The notes: generated by a model not told the origin, from the sequence alone. DNA of 64,000 nt from Emcibacter nanhaiensis (GCF_006385175.1 NZ_VFIY01000004.1:124001-188000); one strand, 5' to 3'. Counted from the first letter of the stretch, positions 20,398-31,334 are shown. Translations and numbers: made by a program.

Positions 20398-21186
20398 ATG
20401 CGTGTTCTGGCTGTTTTTCTGCTTCTCCTGCTTTTGGCCGCCTGTAGTCATCGTTCCCTGACGCCCGGTGAAAGCAACCGATGGGCGCACCACCTGGACG
20501 GCGTTGAAAAAATCGCCGATCTGGGCGCCGGAGAACTCACTGTCGAAAGGATTGGCGAGCTTTCGGTCGGGGACAGCAGGTTGCCACTCCACCTGGTTTC
20601 CCGGCCGACCGTGGGCGACGGACAGAGGCATGTCCTGATTCTGGCGGATGCCGTTGCCGGGGATTATCGGGCGACGGAAATAGTCATGGAAACGGGTCGG
20701 CAACTTATTGCAGACCCGTCGCTTTTTGGCCGCAGTGGTGTTGACCTGATACCGGTATTGACGGCGGAAACCTTCACGCAAAGCCGGACCGGCCGGCCGC
20801 AACTTTCACGGAGGGACAGAAAGCGTCTGCAAAAACTTCTCAGCAGCCGGTTAAAGGCCCAGAAATATGACCTGATCATCCTGCACCGGACAACCGGGCA
20901 GCAGGCGGGCTTTGTCATTAAGCAGGAGGGAGGGGTGCAGGACGCGGCCGCCTTTGCCCAGTCCCGCCTCAGGGACAACGGTTTTTTTGTTGCCGCCGGC
21001 GATCCTGTGCCCGATCACGACTTTTTCGCCAAAGACAGCCTCGAGAGCTTTCTGGTTCGCAAAAGCGGAGCGCCGGTGGTGGTCTTTTCCTCCTGGGCCG
21101 GAGAAGAAAGGGAAAAGGCCATATTCCAGCACCTGTTGGCCCAGGAGACCGTTACCAGATTGTTAATACAGAGCTTTTATCGATAA
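20398..21186 (+). CDS. Predicted lipoprotein of unknown function
   Basis: 263 residues. Residues 1-16 form a lipoprotein signal (VLAVFLLLLLLAACS; lipobox LAAC, lipidated Cys16). I do not recognise the mature domain. It has alternating strands and helices (HVLILADAVAGDYRATEIVM, DLIPVLTAETF, YDLIILHRTTGQQ, APVVVFSSWAGEEREK), suggesting an alpha/beta fold facing the periplasm. The start at 20398 follows the FemAB-like stop by one base, which argues for joint expression and perhaps a shared envelope role. Confidence 0.7.
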   Translation: MRVLAVFLLLLLLAACSHRSLTPGESNRWAHHLDGVEKIADLGAGELTVERIGELSVGDSRLPLHLVSRPTVGDGQRHVLILADAVAGDYRATEIVMETGRQLIADPSLFGRSGVDLIPVLTAETFTQSRTGRPQLSRRDRKRLQKLLSSRLKAQKYDLIILHRTTGQQAGFVIKQEGGVQDAAAFAQSRLRDNGFFVAAGDPVPDHDFFAKDSLESFLVRKSGAPVVVFSSWAGEEREKAIFQHLLAQETVTRLLIQSFYR

Positions 21187-21237
21187 TTCTCTCTTTTTCT
21201 CTTTCTTATTAAACCTTGCTTAACGACCTTTAACTAT

Positions 21238-21265
21238 AACTGTCCCAAATAAAGACAGTTTCTTT
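21238..21265 (+). terminator. Weak hairpin between the lipoprotein gene and motA
   Basis: A 7-bp perfect stem AACTGTC / GACAGTT with a 9-base AT-rich loop (21245-21253) is followed by TCTTT. The T-run is poor, so it may be a weak terminator or part of the motA leader. Confidence 0.35.
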
Positions 21266-21303
21266 GCCGGGAGTGATCGCCGGCTGTTAAGGGAAGAGTT
21301 TAA

Positions 21304-22179
21304 ATGTTTGTTATTATCGGTATCATCGTAGTTATGGTAATGGCGTTCGGCGGCTATGTGCTGGCCGGTGGTAAAATGGCGCCCATTATCAAGGCTCTTC
21401 CCCTGGAATTTATGATCATTGGCGGTTCCGGGGTTGGTGCTTTTATGGTGACCAACGGCGGCGGCGTGATCAAAAAAGCGTTAAGCGGTCTGGGCAAGGT
21501 TATGAAGGGACCGAAATGGAAATCGGATGATTACAGGGACCTGCTGTGCCTGATGTTCGCCCTGACCAAACTGATCAAGACCAAGGGGGTGATTGCCCTT
21601 GAGCCCCATGTGGAAAATCCTCACGACAGCAAGATTTTCAATAATTACCCCAAACTGGCGTCCGACCATCATGTGGTGGATTTCATCTGCGACTATATGC
21701 GCATGACCACCATGAACTTTGACGATCCGCATCAGGTGGAAGACGTCCTGATGAAGGACTTGGAAAAACATCATCACGAGGAAAGCGAAGGGGCGCATGC
21801 GCTCAGCGTGCTCGGGGAAAGTTTCCCGGCGCTCGGGATTGTGGCCGCGGTGCTGGGCGTGATCAAGACCATGGCCAGCATCGACCAGCCCATCGAAGTG
21901 CTCGGGGCCATGATCGGTGGTGCCCTGGTGGGAACCTTCCTGGGGATTCTGCTGTCCTATACCATCGCCAGCCCGATTGCTGTGCGTCTGCAGCAGATTA
22001 TTGATGAAGAAGGTCATTTCTTTAACGTGATCAAGGATGTGATCGTCGCCCATCTGCATGGCAACGCGCCGCAGATTTCCGTTGAGATTGGCCGTAAAAG
22101 TGTGCCGACCCACATGGCGCCGACTTTCTATGAACTGGACGAAGCGGTCCAGGAACTTCCAAACGATATGTTTTCCTGA
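21304..22179 (+). CDS. motA: Flagellar motor stator protein MotA
   Basis: 291 residues. Four membrane helices: two near the N-terminus (VIIGIIVVMVMAFGGYVLAG, LEFMIIGGSGVGAFMV) and two after the cytoplasmic loop (SFPALGIVAAVLGVIKTMAS, GGALVGTFLGILLSYTIASP). The pair of conserved prolines in the last two helices is present. The cytoplasmic loop has many His/Glu (LEKHHHEESEGAH). It forms the proton channel with MotB. The GGGAAGAG ribosome site lies 6 bases before ATG. Its stop abuts the hemB stop with no base between. Confidence 0.95.
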   Translation: MFVIIGIIVVMVMAFGGYVLAGGKMAPIIKALPLEFMIIGGSGVGAFMVTNGGGVIKKALSGLGKVMKGPKWKSDDYRDLLCLMFALTKLIKTKGVIALEPHVENPHDSKIFNNYPKLASDHHVVDFICDYMRMTTMNFDDPHQVEDVLMKDLEKHHHEESEGAHALSVLGESFPALGIVAAVLGVIKTMASIDQPIEVLGAMIGGALVGTFLGILLSYTIASPIAVRLQQIIDEEGHFFNVIKDVIVAHLHGNAPQISVEIGRKSVPTHMAPTFYELDEAVQELPNDMFS

Positions 22180-23229
<1,050 letters not shown>

Positions 23230-23396
23230 TTAAATGTACGGATATTCAAACTTTTAGTGGCCCGGCAGCAGAAAAATCCACGGAATAAGAGGGGATTTTA
23301 TCGACAGTTAACAGCTTGTTAGGGGTTGTCGTTATATAAATTGAGGTAACTTTTACAAAAATACATCCTAAGACTGAAATACAGGGATATTACGGA

Positions 23397-23912
23397 ATGT
23401 CGATTGCATATCAGAGCAGCAGCTTGATCGGGGGCCACGAAACCCCGGAAGCACGCACGAAACTCAACTTTCTGGAATGCCTCCGTTTGATTGAACGGCT
23501 GCACCGCCGGATGCTGGATATTGTCAAACATCGCCTTGACGCTGTTGGGATGAATGACATCAACAGTGTGCAGGCTCTTCTGATCTACAACATCGGTGAT
23601 CACGAAATGACCGCCGGCGACCTCAGGAATCGGGGCTACTATCTGGGCTCAAACGTTTCCTACAACCTGAAGAAACTTGTGGAAACCGGGTATATCATGC
23701 AGGAACGTTCCGAGCATGACCGCCGTGCACTGCGGATCTGGCTCAGCGACAAGGGCAAGGCCGTCTGCAATCTGGTCGGCGAACTGTTTGACGAAAACCT
23801 GGATATGATCAAGGAACGCAACCTGTTTGAAGACGAGGATGTGACTGAGCTGAGGAATTCTCTCCGGAACCTGGAGAGCTTCTGGAGCGATATTCTGAGG
23901 TTCCAAGGCTAA
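23397..23912 (+). CDS. ldtR: MarR-family winged-helix regulator, LdtR-like
   Basis: 171 residues. The winged helix spans about residues 45-130: AGDLRNRGYYLGSNVSYNLK is the recognition region, and RSEHDRRALRIWLSDKG the wing. This sequence type matches the LdtR group of alphaproteobacteria, reported in Liberibacter to control an L,D-transpeptidase gene and stress tolerance. The target here is unknown; no transpeptidase lies in the window. It is flanked by hemB (divergent) and hemA (downstream), so haem genes are possible targets too. Confidence 0.78.
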   Translation: MSIAYQSSSLIGGHETPEARTKLNFLECLRLIERLHRRMLDIVKHRLDAVGMNDINSVQALLIYNIGDHEMTAGDLRNRGYYLGSNVSYNLKKLVETGYIMQERSEHDRRALRIWLSDKGKAVCNLVGELFDENLDMIKERNLFEDEDVTELRNSLRNLESFWSDILRFQG

Positions 23913-23966
23913 CCCTTGATATATATCATGGCTTGACGCCATCTACAGCAGTACAAACGTTATTCT

Positions 23967-24012
23967 GGGCTCCTGATGATAGAATATGCTATCAGGAGCC
24001 CGATATATTTTG
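23967..24012 (+). terminator. Intrinsic terminator after the ldtR-like gene
   Basis: An 11-bp perfect stem GGGCTCCTGAT (23967-23977) / ATCAGGAGCCC (23991-24001) with a 13-base loop is followed by an AT-rich tail ending in four T. The tail is not a clean T-run. It isolates the regulator from hemA. Confidence 0.7.
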
Positions 24013-24116
24013 TAAACTGATTCCCGGTTTTGGATGGACTGTAGCGGGTTTTTTGCTTTTCATGTTGCGCTCGATGGGCTACCAAGGGCGTGACTTTGGT
24101 ATTTTAGGGATGGGCA

Positions 24117-25337
24117 ATGGATTACGATCGTATTTTTTCGGACGCATTGAAAAATATTCAGGAGGAAGGCCGCTATCGGGTCTTTATGGATATTGAACGT
24201 CAGAAAGGCGATTTCCCGAAAGCGGTCTGGCACACGGAAAACGGCACCAGGGATATTGTGGTCTGGTGCGGCAATGATTACCTGGGCATGGGGCAGCATC
24301 CGGATGTGATTGCCGCCATGCAGGAGGCTATCTCCCGGGTCGGCGCCGGCGCCGGCGGCACCCGCAACATTTCCGGAACCAACCATTACCACGTCCTTCT
24401 GGAACAGGAACTTGCCGACCTCCATGGCAAGGAAGCAGGCCTGCTGTTCACGTCCGGCTATATTTCCAATGAAGCCACGCTCAGCACCATGGGCAAGCTG
24501 CTGCCCGGCTGCATTATCTATTCCGATGAGCTGAACCATGCCTCCATGATCAACGGCATTATCAACAGCCGCTGCGAGAAGCATGTATTCCGTCACAATG
24601 ATGTGGAGCATCTGGAAAGCCTTCTTAAGGAGGCTGATCCGTCCCGGCCGAAACTGATTGCTTTCGAGTCCGTCTATTCCATGGACGGGGATTTCGGCCC
24701 CATCGCGGAAATTTGCGACCTGGCGGAAAAATATAATGCCCTGACTTATCTGGATGAAGTGCATGCGGTAGGGATGTATGGTCCCCGTGGTGGCGGTGTC
24801 GCGGAAAAGCTCGGCCTGATGGATCGGGTGACCGTGATTGAAGGGACGCTGGGCAAGGCCTTCGGCCTGATGGGCGGTTATATCACCGGCAGCAGGGCCA
24901 TTGTTGATGCGGTGCGCAGCTTTGCCCCGGGCTTTATCTTCACCACTTCCCTGTCACCGGTCCTGGCCGCAGGCGCGCTGGCGAGCGTGCGGCACCTGAA
25001 GCAGAGTTCTGCCGAGCGTGAAAGCCATCAGGAGCGGGCCGCGACGCTGAAACAGATGATGCGCGACGCGAAACTGCCGGTGATGCCGTCACCGAGCCAT
25101 ATCGTCCCGGTTCTGGTTGGTGATCCGGTGGTGTGCAAGCAGGCGTCGGATATCCTGCTCGAGGAATATGGCATCTACGTACAGCCGATCAACTATCCCA
25201 CCGTGCCGCGCGGTACCGAACGGCTCCGTTTCACCCCGAGCCCCCTGCATGACGATGCGATGATGGAACATCTGGTCAAATCGCTGCGGGAAGTGTGGGA
25301 TCGTCTGGAAATCGATAAATATTCCAACGCAGCCTGA
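24117..25337 (+). CDS. hemA: 5-Aminolevulinate synthase
   Basis: 406 residues, PLP alpha-oxoamine synthase family. The Schiff-base lysine is Lys247 in [14 protein letters not shown]. Other landmarks are [30 protein letters not shown] and the cofactor-binding [12 protein letters not shown]. It makes 5-aminolevulinate from glycine and succinyl-CoA, the C4 route used by alphaproteobacteria. hemB, the next enzyme, is 0.9 kb away on the other strand. A 61-residue gene follows 11 bases later, probably in the same transcript. Confidence 0.97.
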   Translation: MDYDRIFSDALKNIQEEGRYRVFMDIERQKGDFPKAVWHTENGTRDIVVWCGNDYLGMGQHPDVIAAMQEAISRVGAGAGGTRNISGTNHYHVLLEQELADLHGKEAGLLFTSGYISNEATLSTMGKLLPGCIIYSDELNHASMINGIINSRCEKHVFRHNDVEHLESLLKEADPSRPKLIAFESVYSMDGDFGPIAEICDLAEKYNALTYLDEVHAVGMYGPRGGGVAEKLGLMDRVTVIEGTLGKAFGLMGGYITGSRAIVDAVRSFAPGFIFTTSLSPVLAAGALASVRHLKQSSAERESHQERAATLKQMMRDAKLPVMPSPSHIVPVLVGDPVVCKQASDILLEEYGIYVQPINYPTVPRGTERLRFTPSPLHDDAMMEHLVKSLREVWDRLEIDKYSNAA

Positions 25338-25348
25338 AGGACAGGTGC

Positions 25349-25534
25349 ATGACCGGGGTTAACGACAGCGACATCATTGTGGAATTTGTCCAGGTCGGCA
25401 ATTCCGTCAAGGTGTCCGCCATCGATACCAAATCCGGGCGCGAAGTCTCCATTGTCGGTTCGCCTCGGGCCTCCCAGGCTGAATTGAAGCGCGTCGCCGT
25501 CAACAAGCTGAAATATGTGATGTCCAGGGAATAA
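25349..25534 (+). CDS. Small conserved protein (DUF6898-like)
   Basis: 61 residues, beta-rich: DIIVEFVQVGNSVKVSAIDT, then GREVSIVG, then a helix (QAELKRVAVNKLKYVMSR). It resembles a small alphaproteobacterial family I recall as DUF6898, of unknown function. The ATG follows the hemA stop by 11 bases with GAAGGACAGG as ribosome site, so it should be expressed with hemA. Confidence 0.7.
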   Translation: MTGVNDSDIIVEFVQVGNSVKVSAIDTKSGREVSIVGSPRASQAELKRVAVNKLKYVMSRE

Positions 25535-25731
25535 GTCAGCGTCACAAACGGCTTTTGCCGCTTTTATTCAAAAGCGATCGCCGATTTGTATAAAAATCCC
25601 CAAAACCCCTGAAAAACACCATAGATGTGGTAGGCAACAGCCTTTCCTTGTGATATGAAGCGGCTGAAAGATGGCTTGGTGATTCCCCTCCCGATGCGCT
25701 AGGGTCGGGAAAAGACAGGGTTCAACTGAAA

Positions 25732-26166
25732 ATGACCAAAGAAACGATTGTACTGGCCAGCGACCACGGCGGCTTCGACCTCAAGGAAATCCTGAAAGAA
25801 ATGCTCGAGGAGATGGGGTTTGATGCCCTTGACCTGGGCTGCCACAGTCCCGAGTCTGTGGATTATCCCGATTATGCCCACGCCCTGGCTGACGTGATTG
25901 CCGGTGGGCGGGCCACGCGCGGCCTTCTGGTCTGCGGATCGGGAATCGGCATCAGCATCGCGGCCAACCGCCATTCCCACATTCGCGCCGCCCTGGTTCA
26001 TGACGGCCTCACTGCACGCCTGTGCCGCGAACATAACGACGCCAACGTCCTGGTGCTGGGGGGCCGGACCACCGGTGTTGACGTGGCCAGGGATTGCCTG
26101 AAGATATTTTTGAAAACGCCCTTCGAAGGCGGACGCCATGAAAGAAGAATTGGCAAGATGTCCTGA
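25732..26166 (+). CDS. rpiB: Ribose-5-phosphate isomerase B
   Basis: 144 residues, full length for RpiB. The N-terminal ASDHGGFDLK and the catalytic-cysteine loop LLVCGSGIGISIAANR (Cys68) are present, followed by REHNDANVLVLGGR. It interconverts ribose-5-phosphate and ribulose-5-phosphate, and the latter is a riboflavin precursor made into the 4-carbon unit by the RibB domain of the operon downstream. A 6-bp hairpin (TCCCGA / TCGGGA, 25689-25710) lies in its leader with unknown role. glyA follows after 45 bases. Confidence 0.95.
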   Translation: MTKETIVLASDHGGFDLKEILKEMLEEMGFDALDLGCHSPESVDYPDYAHALADVIAGGRATRGLLVCGSGIGISIAANRHSHIRAALVHDGLTARLCREHNDANVLVLGGRTTGVDVARDCLKIFLKTPFEGGRHERRIGKMS

Positions 26167-26211
26167 TCCCGTTTGGGCTCAGACCGTAATAAACCCGAGG
26201 AAACAGTTTTA

Positions 26212-27492
26212 ATGTCATCTACAGATCTGAATATATTTTTTAATGCGCCCCTTTCTGAAACCGATGCGGACCTTCTGGCGGCCATCAACGGCGAAATGGG
26301 TCGCCAGCAGCACCATATTGAGCTGATTGCGTCCGAGAATATTGTGAGCCGGGCCGTCCTCGAAGCCCAGGGCTCCGTCCTGACCAACAAATATGCCGAG
26401 GGTTATCCCGGCCGTCGCTACTACGGCGGCTGCGAATGGGTCGATGTGGCGGAAAATCTCGCCATCGAGCGGGCGAAAAAACTGTTCAATGCCGGTTTTG
26501 CTAATGTGCAGCCCCATTCCGGGGCCCAGGCCAACGGTTCAGTGATGATGGCCCTGGTCAAGCCGGGCGACACCATCCTCGGGATGTCGCTGGCGGCCGG
26601 TGGTCACCTGACCCACGGCGCCCCGCCGGCCCAGAGCGGTAAATGGTTCAATGCGGTCCAGTACGGTGTGCGCCGCGACGACCACCAGGTAGACTTCGAG
26701 GAAGTGGAGCGCCTGGCCAAGGAACATAAACCGCGCCTGATCATTGCCGGGGGCTCTGCCTATCCGCGGACCCTGGACTTCCAGAAATTCCGGGCAATTG
26801 CTGATGAAGTCGGCGCCTACCTGATGGTGGATATGGCCCACTTTGCCGGTCTGGTGGCAGGCGGCGCCCATCCGAACCCGGTCGAGGTCGCCGATGTGGT
26901 GACCACCACTACCCACAAGACCCTGCGCGGTCCGCGTGGCGGTATGGTGCTGACCAACCGGGAAGACATCGCCAAGAAAATCAACAGCGCCGTGTTCCCG
27001 GGGCTGCAGGGCGGTCCGCTGATGCATGTGATTGCCGCCAAGGCGGTGGCGTTCGGCGAGGCTCTGAAGCCGGAATTCAAACAATATGCCGCAGATGTTG
27101 TCGCCAATGCCCAGGTTCTGGCCGGCAAGCTGAAGGAGGCCGGATGCGATATCGTCGCCGGCGGTACCGATACCCACCTGATGCTGGTTGACCTGCGTCC
27201 GAAGGGACTGACCGGTCGTGACGCGGACGCGTCGCTGGGACGTGCCAATATGACATGTAACAAAAATGGTGTACCATTTGATCCGGAATCACCGACGGTA
27301 ACGTCCGGTATCCGGCTCGGCACCCCGGCGGGCACCACCCGCGGCTTTGGCGCCGCCGAGTTCGAGAAGATCGGGGACTATATCGTCGAAGTTCTTGATG
27401 GACTGGTGGAAAACCGCGAAGATAACAGTGCGGTTGAGGCCGCCGTCAGGGAGAAAGTGGTTGCGCTGTGCGAGGAATTCCCGATCTACTGA
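26212..27492 (+). CDS. glyA: Serine hydroxymethyltransferase
   Basis: 426 residues. PLP lysine is Lys236 in [14 protein letters not shown]. Other family segments: [34 protein letters not shown] and [15 protein letters not shown]. It converts serine and tetrahydrofolate to glycine and methylene-THF. I chose ATG 26212 over an upstream in-frame TTG because GAGGAAAC lies about 8 bases before it. The order rpiB-glyA-nrdR-rib is common in alphaproteobacteria. Confidence 0.97.
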   Translation: MSSTDLNIFFNAPLSETDADLLAAINGEMGRQQHHIELIASENIVSRAVLEAQGSVLTNKYAEGYPGRRYYGGCEWVDVAENLAIERAKKLFNAGFANVQPHSGAQANGSVMMALVKPGDTILGMSLAAGGHLTHGAPPAQSGKWFNAVQYGVRRDDHQVDFEEVERLAKEHKPRLIIAGGSAYPRTLDFQKFRAIADEVGAYLMVDMAHFAGLVAGGAHPNPVEVADVVTTTTHKTLRGPRGGMVLTNREDIAKKINSAVFPGLQGGPLMHVIAAKAVAFGEALKPEFKQYAADVVANAQVLAGKLKEAGCDIVAGGTDTHLMLVDLRPKGLTGRDADASLGRANMTCNKNGVPFDPESPTVTSGIRLGTPAGTTRGFGAAEFEKIGDYIVEVLDGLVENREDNSAVEAAVREKVVALCEEFPIY

Positions 27493-27530
27493 TCGGGACC
27501 GCTTGGCCGGCCTGACAGGAGGTAGGGACG

Positions 27531-27995
27531 ATGCGTTGTCCATTTTGCAGTAACGAAGACACCCAGGTGAAGGACTCGCGTCCGACGGAGGATAATTCAG
27601 CTATCCGCCGGCGGCGTTCCTGCAATGCCTGTGGCGCCCGTTTCACCACCTTCGAGCGGGTGCAGCTTCGTGAACTGATGGTCATGAAGAAAAGCGGCAA
27701 GAAGGTCCCGTTCGAGCGTGAAAAGCTGGAACGCTCCGTCAACCTGGCCCTGCGCAAGCGCCCGGTGGATGATGAAAAGGTGGAACGGATGATCAACGGC
27801 ATCGTCCGCCAGCTTGAAAGCATGGGCGAAAGCGAAGTGCAGACCGACCAGATCGGCAAGCTGATCATGGAAGGCCTGCAGAACCTGGATAAAGTGGCCT
27901 ATGTGCGTTTCGCCTCGGTCTACAAGAACTTCCGTGAAGCCAAGGATTTCGAGGAATTTGTCGGAACCCTGGCCGAACTGCCTGAGACCCAGTAA
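27531..27995 (+). CDS. nrdR: Transcriptional repressor NrdR
   Basis: 154 residues. Zinc ribbon from Cys3, Cys6, Cys31 and Cys34 (MRCPFC and CNACGARF), then the ATP-cone ([20 protein letters not shown] onward). NrdR senses ATP/dATP and represses ribonucleotide reductase genes at NrdR boxes; none are evident in this window. A strong ribosome site AGGAGGT lies 8 bases before ATG. ribD follows after 17 bases. Confidence 0.97.
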   Translation: MRCPFCSNEDTQVKDSRPTEDNSAIRRRRSCNACGARFTTFERVQLRELMVMKKSGKKVPFEREKLERSVNLALRKRPVDDEKVERMINGIVRQLESMGESEVQTDQIGKLIMEGLQNLDKVAYVRFASVYKNFREAKDFEEFVGTLAELPETQ

Positions 27996-28012
27996 CCCCG
28001 CGGGGACAGAAT

Positions 28013-29125
28013 TTGCGCAAACAGGAAGCTTTTGATCGTCACATGATGCAGGCGGCCCTCACTCTGGCGAAGAGGGGGCTCGGCAATGTGGCGCCAAATC
28101 CGGCCGTCGGCTGCATTCTTGTCAATCAGGATCGGCATATTGTCGGCCGCGGCTGGACCGGCCGCGGCGGCAGGCCCCACGCGGAAGTCAACGCCCTGGC
28201 GCAGGCCGGGGCGGCGGCGCGGGGCGTGACCGCCTATGTCACCCTGGAACCTTGTGCGCACCATGGCCAGACCCCGCCCTGTGCGGAAGCTCTGGTCAAT
28301 GCTGGTCTCAAGCGTGTCGTCGTGGCCACGACAGATCCGGACAGCCGGGTCAACGGCCAGGGGATTGAAATCCTGCAAAAAGCAGGCATTGAGGTTGAAA
28401 CAGGGTTGTGCCAGGCCGAAGCCGACGAGGTGAATGCAGGCTTTTTCAGCCGGATCCATAACAAGCGGCCGCTGGTCACGGTCAAGACCGCGTCCACGCT
28501 GGACGGGAAAATTGCCCTGGCGAACGGCAAAAGCCAGTGGATCACCGGCCCCGAGTCCAGGGCCCGGGGACACCTGTCCCGGGCGTCCCATGATGCCATC
28601 CTGACCGGAATCGGCACCGTGCTGGCGGATGATCCCTCCCTGACTTGCCGGCTGCCGGGACTGGAGGATCGGTCGCCGATCCGGGTGATCCTCGATCGCG
28701 ACCTGAGGATGCCGCTGGACAGCGCTCTGGTGCGAACTGCAGGTGAGGTGCCGGTATATCTCTTCTGTGCTGCAGAAGAGGGGGACAAGGCGAAGGAACT
28801 TGCCGGGGCAGGTGTGGAGATCATCCCCGTCGGGCTCGAGGAGAATGGCAAACTTTCCCTCGAACAGGTGATGACGGCGCTGGCGGAGCGGGGGATTACC
28901 CGTCTGCTGGCCGAAGGCGGCGCAAAACTTAATGCTTCCCTGTTCCGGTCAAGTCTGGTAGACCGTCTCTTGTGGTTCAGGGCGCCGTCCCTGATCGGCG
29001 AGGAAGGGGTCCCCTCCATTGGAGCGCTCGGCCTTGACGAACTGGCAAACATGCCCGTCATGACACCAGTTTCAGCCGGCCGTAGCGGCCCGGATATCTG
29101 GGAAGAATACAGGATAAATCACTGA
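28013..29125 (+). CDS. ribD: Bifunctional riboflavin deaminase/reductase RibD
   Basis: 370 residues. N-terminal deaminase: zinc site HAEVNAL and PCAHHGQTPPC. C-terminal reductase from about residue 150: TVKTASTLDGKIALANGKSQ and RLLAEGGAKLNASL. It performs the second and third steps after GTP cyclohydrolase II. The start is a TTG (28013) with GGGGACAG upstream; ATG 28043 is the alternative but would trim the N-terminus below the usual length. ribE starts 1 base after its stop. Confidence 0.95.
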   Translation: MRKQEAFDRHMMQAALTLAKRGLGNVAPNPAVGCILVNQDRHIVGRGWTGRGGRPHAEVNALAQAGAAARGVTAYVTLEPCAHHGQTPPCAEALVNAGLKRVVVATTDPDSRVNGQGIEILQKAGIEVETGLCQAEADEVNAGFFSRIHNKRPLVTVKTASTLDGKIALANGKSQWITGPESRARGHLSRASHDAILTGIGTVLADDPSLTCRLPGLEDRSPIRVILDRDLRMPLDSALVRTAGEVPVYLFCAAEEGDKAKELAGAGVEIIPVGLEENGKLSLEQVMTALAERGITRLLAEGGAKLNASLFRSSLVDRLLWFRAPSLIGEEGVPSIGALGLDELANMPVMTPVSAGRSGPDIWEEYRINH

Positions 29126-29126
29126 T

Positions 29127-29723
29127 ATGTTTACTGGAATCATTACCGATATTGGCAAGGTCAGGAAGATTGAAACCCGTGGTGACACCTACATGGAAAT
29201 CGAAACTTCCTATGACATCGACACCGTCGACATCGGCGCCTCCATCTGTTGTTCCGGCGTGTGCCTTACGGTGGTGGACAAGGGTGAAGACTGGTTCGGT
29301 GTGGATGTGTCCGCTGAAACCCTGTCCTGCACCTCGCTCGGCGACTGGACGGAGGGCACCCGGATCAATCTGGAGCGCGCCCTCAAGGTGGGAGATGAGC
29401 TGGGCGGGCATATTGTCACCGGCCATGTGGATGCCCTTGGCAAGGTGCTGGCCGTGGGGCAGGAAGGCGACAGCCGACGGATCCGCTTTTCCATGCCCGA
29501 AGAACTGGCCCGTTTTATAGCGCCAAAGGGATCGGTGACCATCAACGGCACGTCCCTGACCGTGAATGAGGTTGGAACAGATGAGCAGGGGCACTATTTC
29601 GGTGTCAACATCATTCCCCACACCCAGGAGAAGACCACGTTCGGCGAAATCGCCGTGGGGGACAGCGTTAATCTTGAAATTGATGTTCTGGCGCGTTATG
29701 TAGCCAGAATGAATGAATTTTAG
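29127..29723 (+). CDS. ribE: Riboflavin synthase alpha chain
   Basis: 198 residues with the two internally similar lumazine-binding barrels: MFTGIITDIGKVRKIETRGD with CCSGVCLTVVDKGEDWFGVD, then GGHIVTGHVDALGKV with GTSLTVNEV. It dismutates two 6,7-dimethyl-8-ribityllumazine molecules to riboflavin. It lies between ribD and ribBX in one operon. Confidence 0.95.
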   Translation: MFTGIITDIGKVRKIETRGDTYMEIETSYDIDTVDIGASICCSGVCLTVVDKGEDWFGVDVSAETLSCTSLGDWTEGTRINLERALKVGDELGGHIVTGHVDALGKVLAVGQEGDSRRIRFSMPEELARFIAPKGSVTINGTSLTVNEVGTDEQGHYFGVNIIPHTQEKTTFGEIAVGDSVNLEIDVLARYVARMNEF

Positions 29724-29746
29724 AATTAAAGAAAGTCCTCATCGGT

Positions 29747-30871
29747 ATGCCTCAAAATTTCCTATCCCCCATCGAAGATGTCCTGGAAGACGCCAAAAAC
29801 GGCCGCATGTTCATCCTTGTGGACGACGAGGACCGTGAAAATGAAGGCGACCTGATTATTCCGGCGCAGATGGCCACACCGGAAGCGATCAACTTCATGG
29901 CCAAATATGGCCGGGGACTGATCTGTCTGGCCCTTAACAAGCAACGGGCCGACGAACTGGGACTGCCGCCGATGGCGCTGAACAATCAGGCCCGCAACAA
30001 TACTGCCTTCACCGTTTCCATTGAGGCCAAGGAAGGGATCACCACCGGCATTTCCGCGGCCGATCGCGCCCATACCATTGCGGTCGCTATCAATCAGAAC
30101 AAAACCTCTGCGGATATTGTCTCACCGGGTCACGTGTTCCCGATTGTTGCCCGCCAGGGCGGTGTGCTGGTGCGTGCAGGGCATACCGAAGCGGCAGTTG
30201 ATGTGGCGCGCCTGGCTGACCTTATTCCCGCCGGCGTGATTTGCGAGATCATGAATGACGACGGCACCATGGCCCGCCTGCCGGACCTGGTGGAATTCGC
30301 CAAGAAACACAAGCTCAAGGTGGCGACCATTGCCGACCTGATCGCCTATCGCCGCCGCAACGATAACCTGGTGGAACGAACCGAAAGCATCGAAATCGAA
30401 TCCACTTTTGGTGGCAAATTCACGGTTCATTCCTATCTGGTCAAGGATAGCCAGGTACAGCATCTTGTATTGACCAAGGGGGAAATTCGTCCCAACAAGC
30501 CGGTGCTGGTGCGGATGCATCCGTTCAATATCTTCGAGGATGTCTTCGGTGAGGGCGATGGTCGCTCGAACCAGTTGCAGCGGGCGATGCTGGAAGTCGC
30601 CGAGGAAGGCGCCGGTGTGATCGTCTCCCTGGCCGAGGCGGACAAGTCCTTCATCCAGAAATCGATACGATATAAGAAAGGCACGGAAACGCCGCCCGAG
30701 AAGAACCTGAAATATTATGGCATCGGGGCGCAAATCTTGGTCGACCTTGGTGTCAGGGACATTATTCTTCTCTCCAATTCCAACCAGCATGTGGTCGGGA
30801 TCGAGGGATATGGGCTGAATATCGTCGAGCACAGGAAGTTTGACGATTCCATCAAAATCGGCCGCCTGTAG
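29747..30871 (+). CDS. ribB: RibBX: DHBP synthase fused to a degenerate GTP cyclohydrolase II-like domain
   Basis: 374 residues. N-terminal 3,4-dihydroxy-2-butanone-4-phosphate synthase is intact: LVDDEDRENEGDLI, metal-site acids, and GHVFPIVARQGGVLVRAGHTEAAVD. The C-terminal domain (about 205-374) has the GTP cyclohydrolase II fold, but all three zinc cysteines are gone: where active enzymes have C-x10-C-x-C the sequence reads VRMHPFNIFEDVFGEGDGRS. This matches the RibX form known from proteobacteria, which lacks GCHII activity. A separate ribA must exist elsewhere; none is in the window. Confidence 0.93.
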   Translation: MPQNFLSPIEDVLEDAKNGRMFILVDDEDRENEGDLIIPAQMATPEAINFMAKYGRGLICLALNKQRADELGLPPMALNNQARNNTAFTVSIEAKEGITTGISAADRAHTIAVAINQNKTSADIVSPGHVFPIVARQGGVLVRAGHTEAAVDVARLADLIPAGVICEIMNDDGTMARLPDLVEFAKKHKLKVATIADLIAYRRRNDNLVERTESIEIESTFGGKFTVHSYLVKDSQVQHLVLTKGEIRPNKPVLVRMHPFNIFEDVFGEGDGRSNQLQRAMLEVAEEGAGVIVSLAEADKSFIQKSIRYKKGTETPPEKNLKYYGIGAQILVDLGVRDIILLSNSNQHVVGIEGYGLNIVEHRKFDDSIKIGRL

Positions 30872-30893
30872 GCCCGCTAACAGGAAATAAACA

Positions 30894-31334
30894 ATGTCTG
30901 AAAAAGTGAATATTCTGATTGTCGAGGCCCGCTTCTATGAAGATCTGGCCGACGAAATGGCCAGCGGCGCCATCGAGGCCCTGGAAAAAGCCGGTGCCGA
31001 CTATGAGCGTATCAGCGTGCCCGGCGCCCTGGAAATCCCGGCTGCGATCCGTTTTGCTGCCGACAGCGGTCATTATGACGGTTATGTCGGTCTTGGCGTG
31101 GTGATCCGCGGCGAGACAACCCACTATGACTATGTGTGCGGGGAAAGCGCCCGCGGCCTCCAGGAACTGGCCATCAAGGACCGGCTGGCCCTGGGCAACG
31201 GTATTCTGACCGTCGAAAACGGCGACCAGGCCTGGGCCCGTGCCGCCCGCGATCGCGGCAACAAGGGGGCGGCGGCTGTAGAAGCGGCGCTGCGGATGGT
31301 GGAACTGAAATCAAAATATGGATTGGGACGCTGA
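30894..31334 (+). CDS. ribH: 6,7-Dimethyl-8-ribityllumazine synthase
   Basis: 146 residues. Family landmarks are [20 protein letters not shown], the [12 protein letters not shown] loop, [17 protein letters not shown] (catalytic His region) and [18 protein letters not shown]. It joins the ribityl pyrimidine to the 4-carbon unit made by RibB and forms an icosahedral or pentameric shell. Its TGA overlaps the nusB ATG (TGATG), coupling the two. Confidence 0.96.
   Translation: MSEKVNILIVEARFYEDLADEMASGAIEALEKAGADYERISVPGALEIPAAIRFAADSGHYDGYVGLGVVIRGETTHYDYVCGESARGLQELAIKDRLALGNGILTVENGDQAWARAARDRGNKGAAAVEAALRMVELKSKYGLGR

Noticed and set aside
23933-24196. 87-codon frame between the ldtR-like gene and hemA
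   Set aside because: Runs through the terminator hairpin and into hemA in another frame.
27996-29746. FMN riboswitch ahead of the riboflavin genes
   Set aside because: ribD follows nrdR after 17 bases and the other gaps are 1-23 bases, too short for the element.
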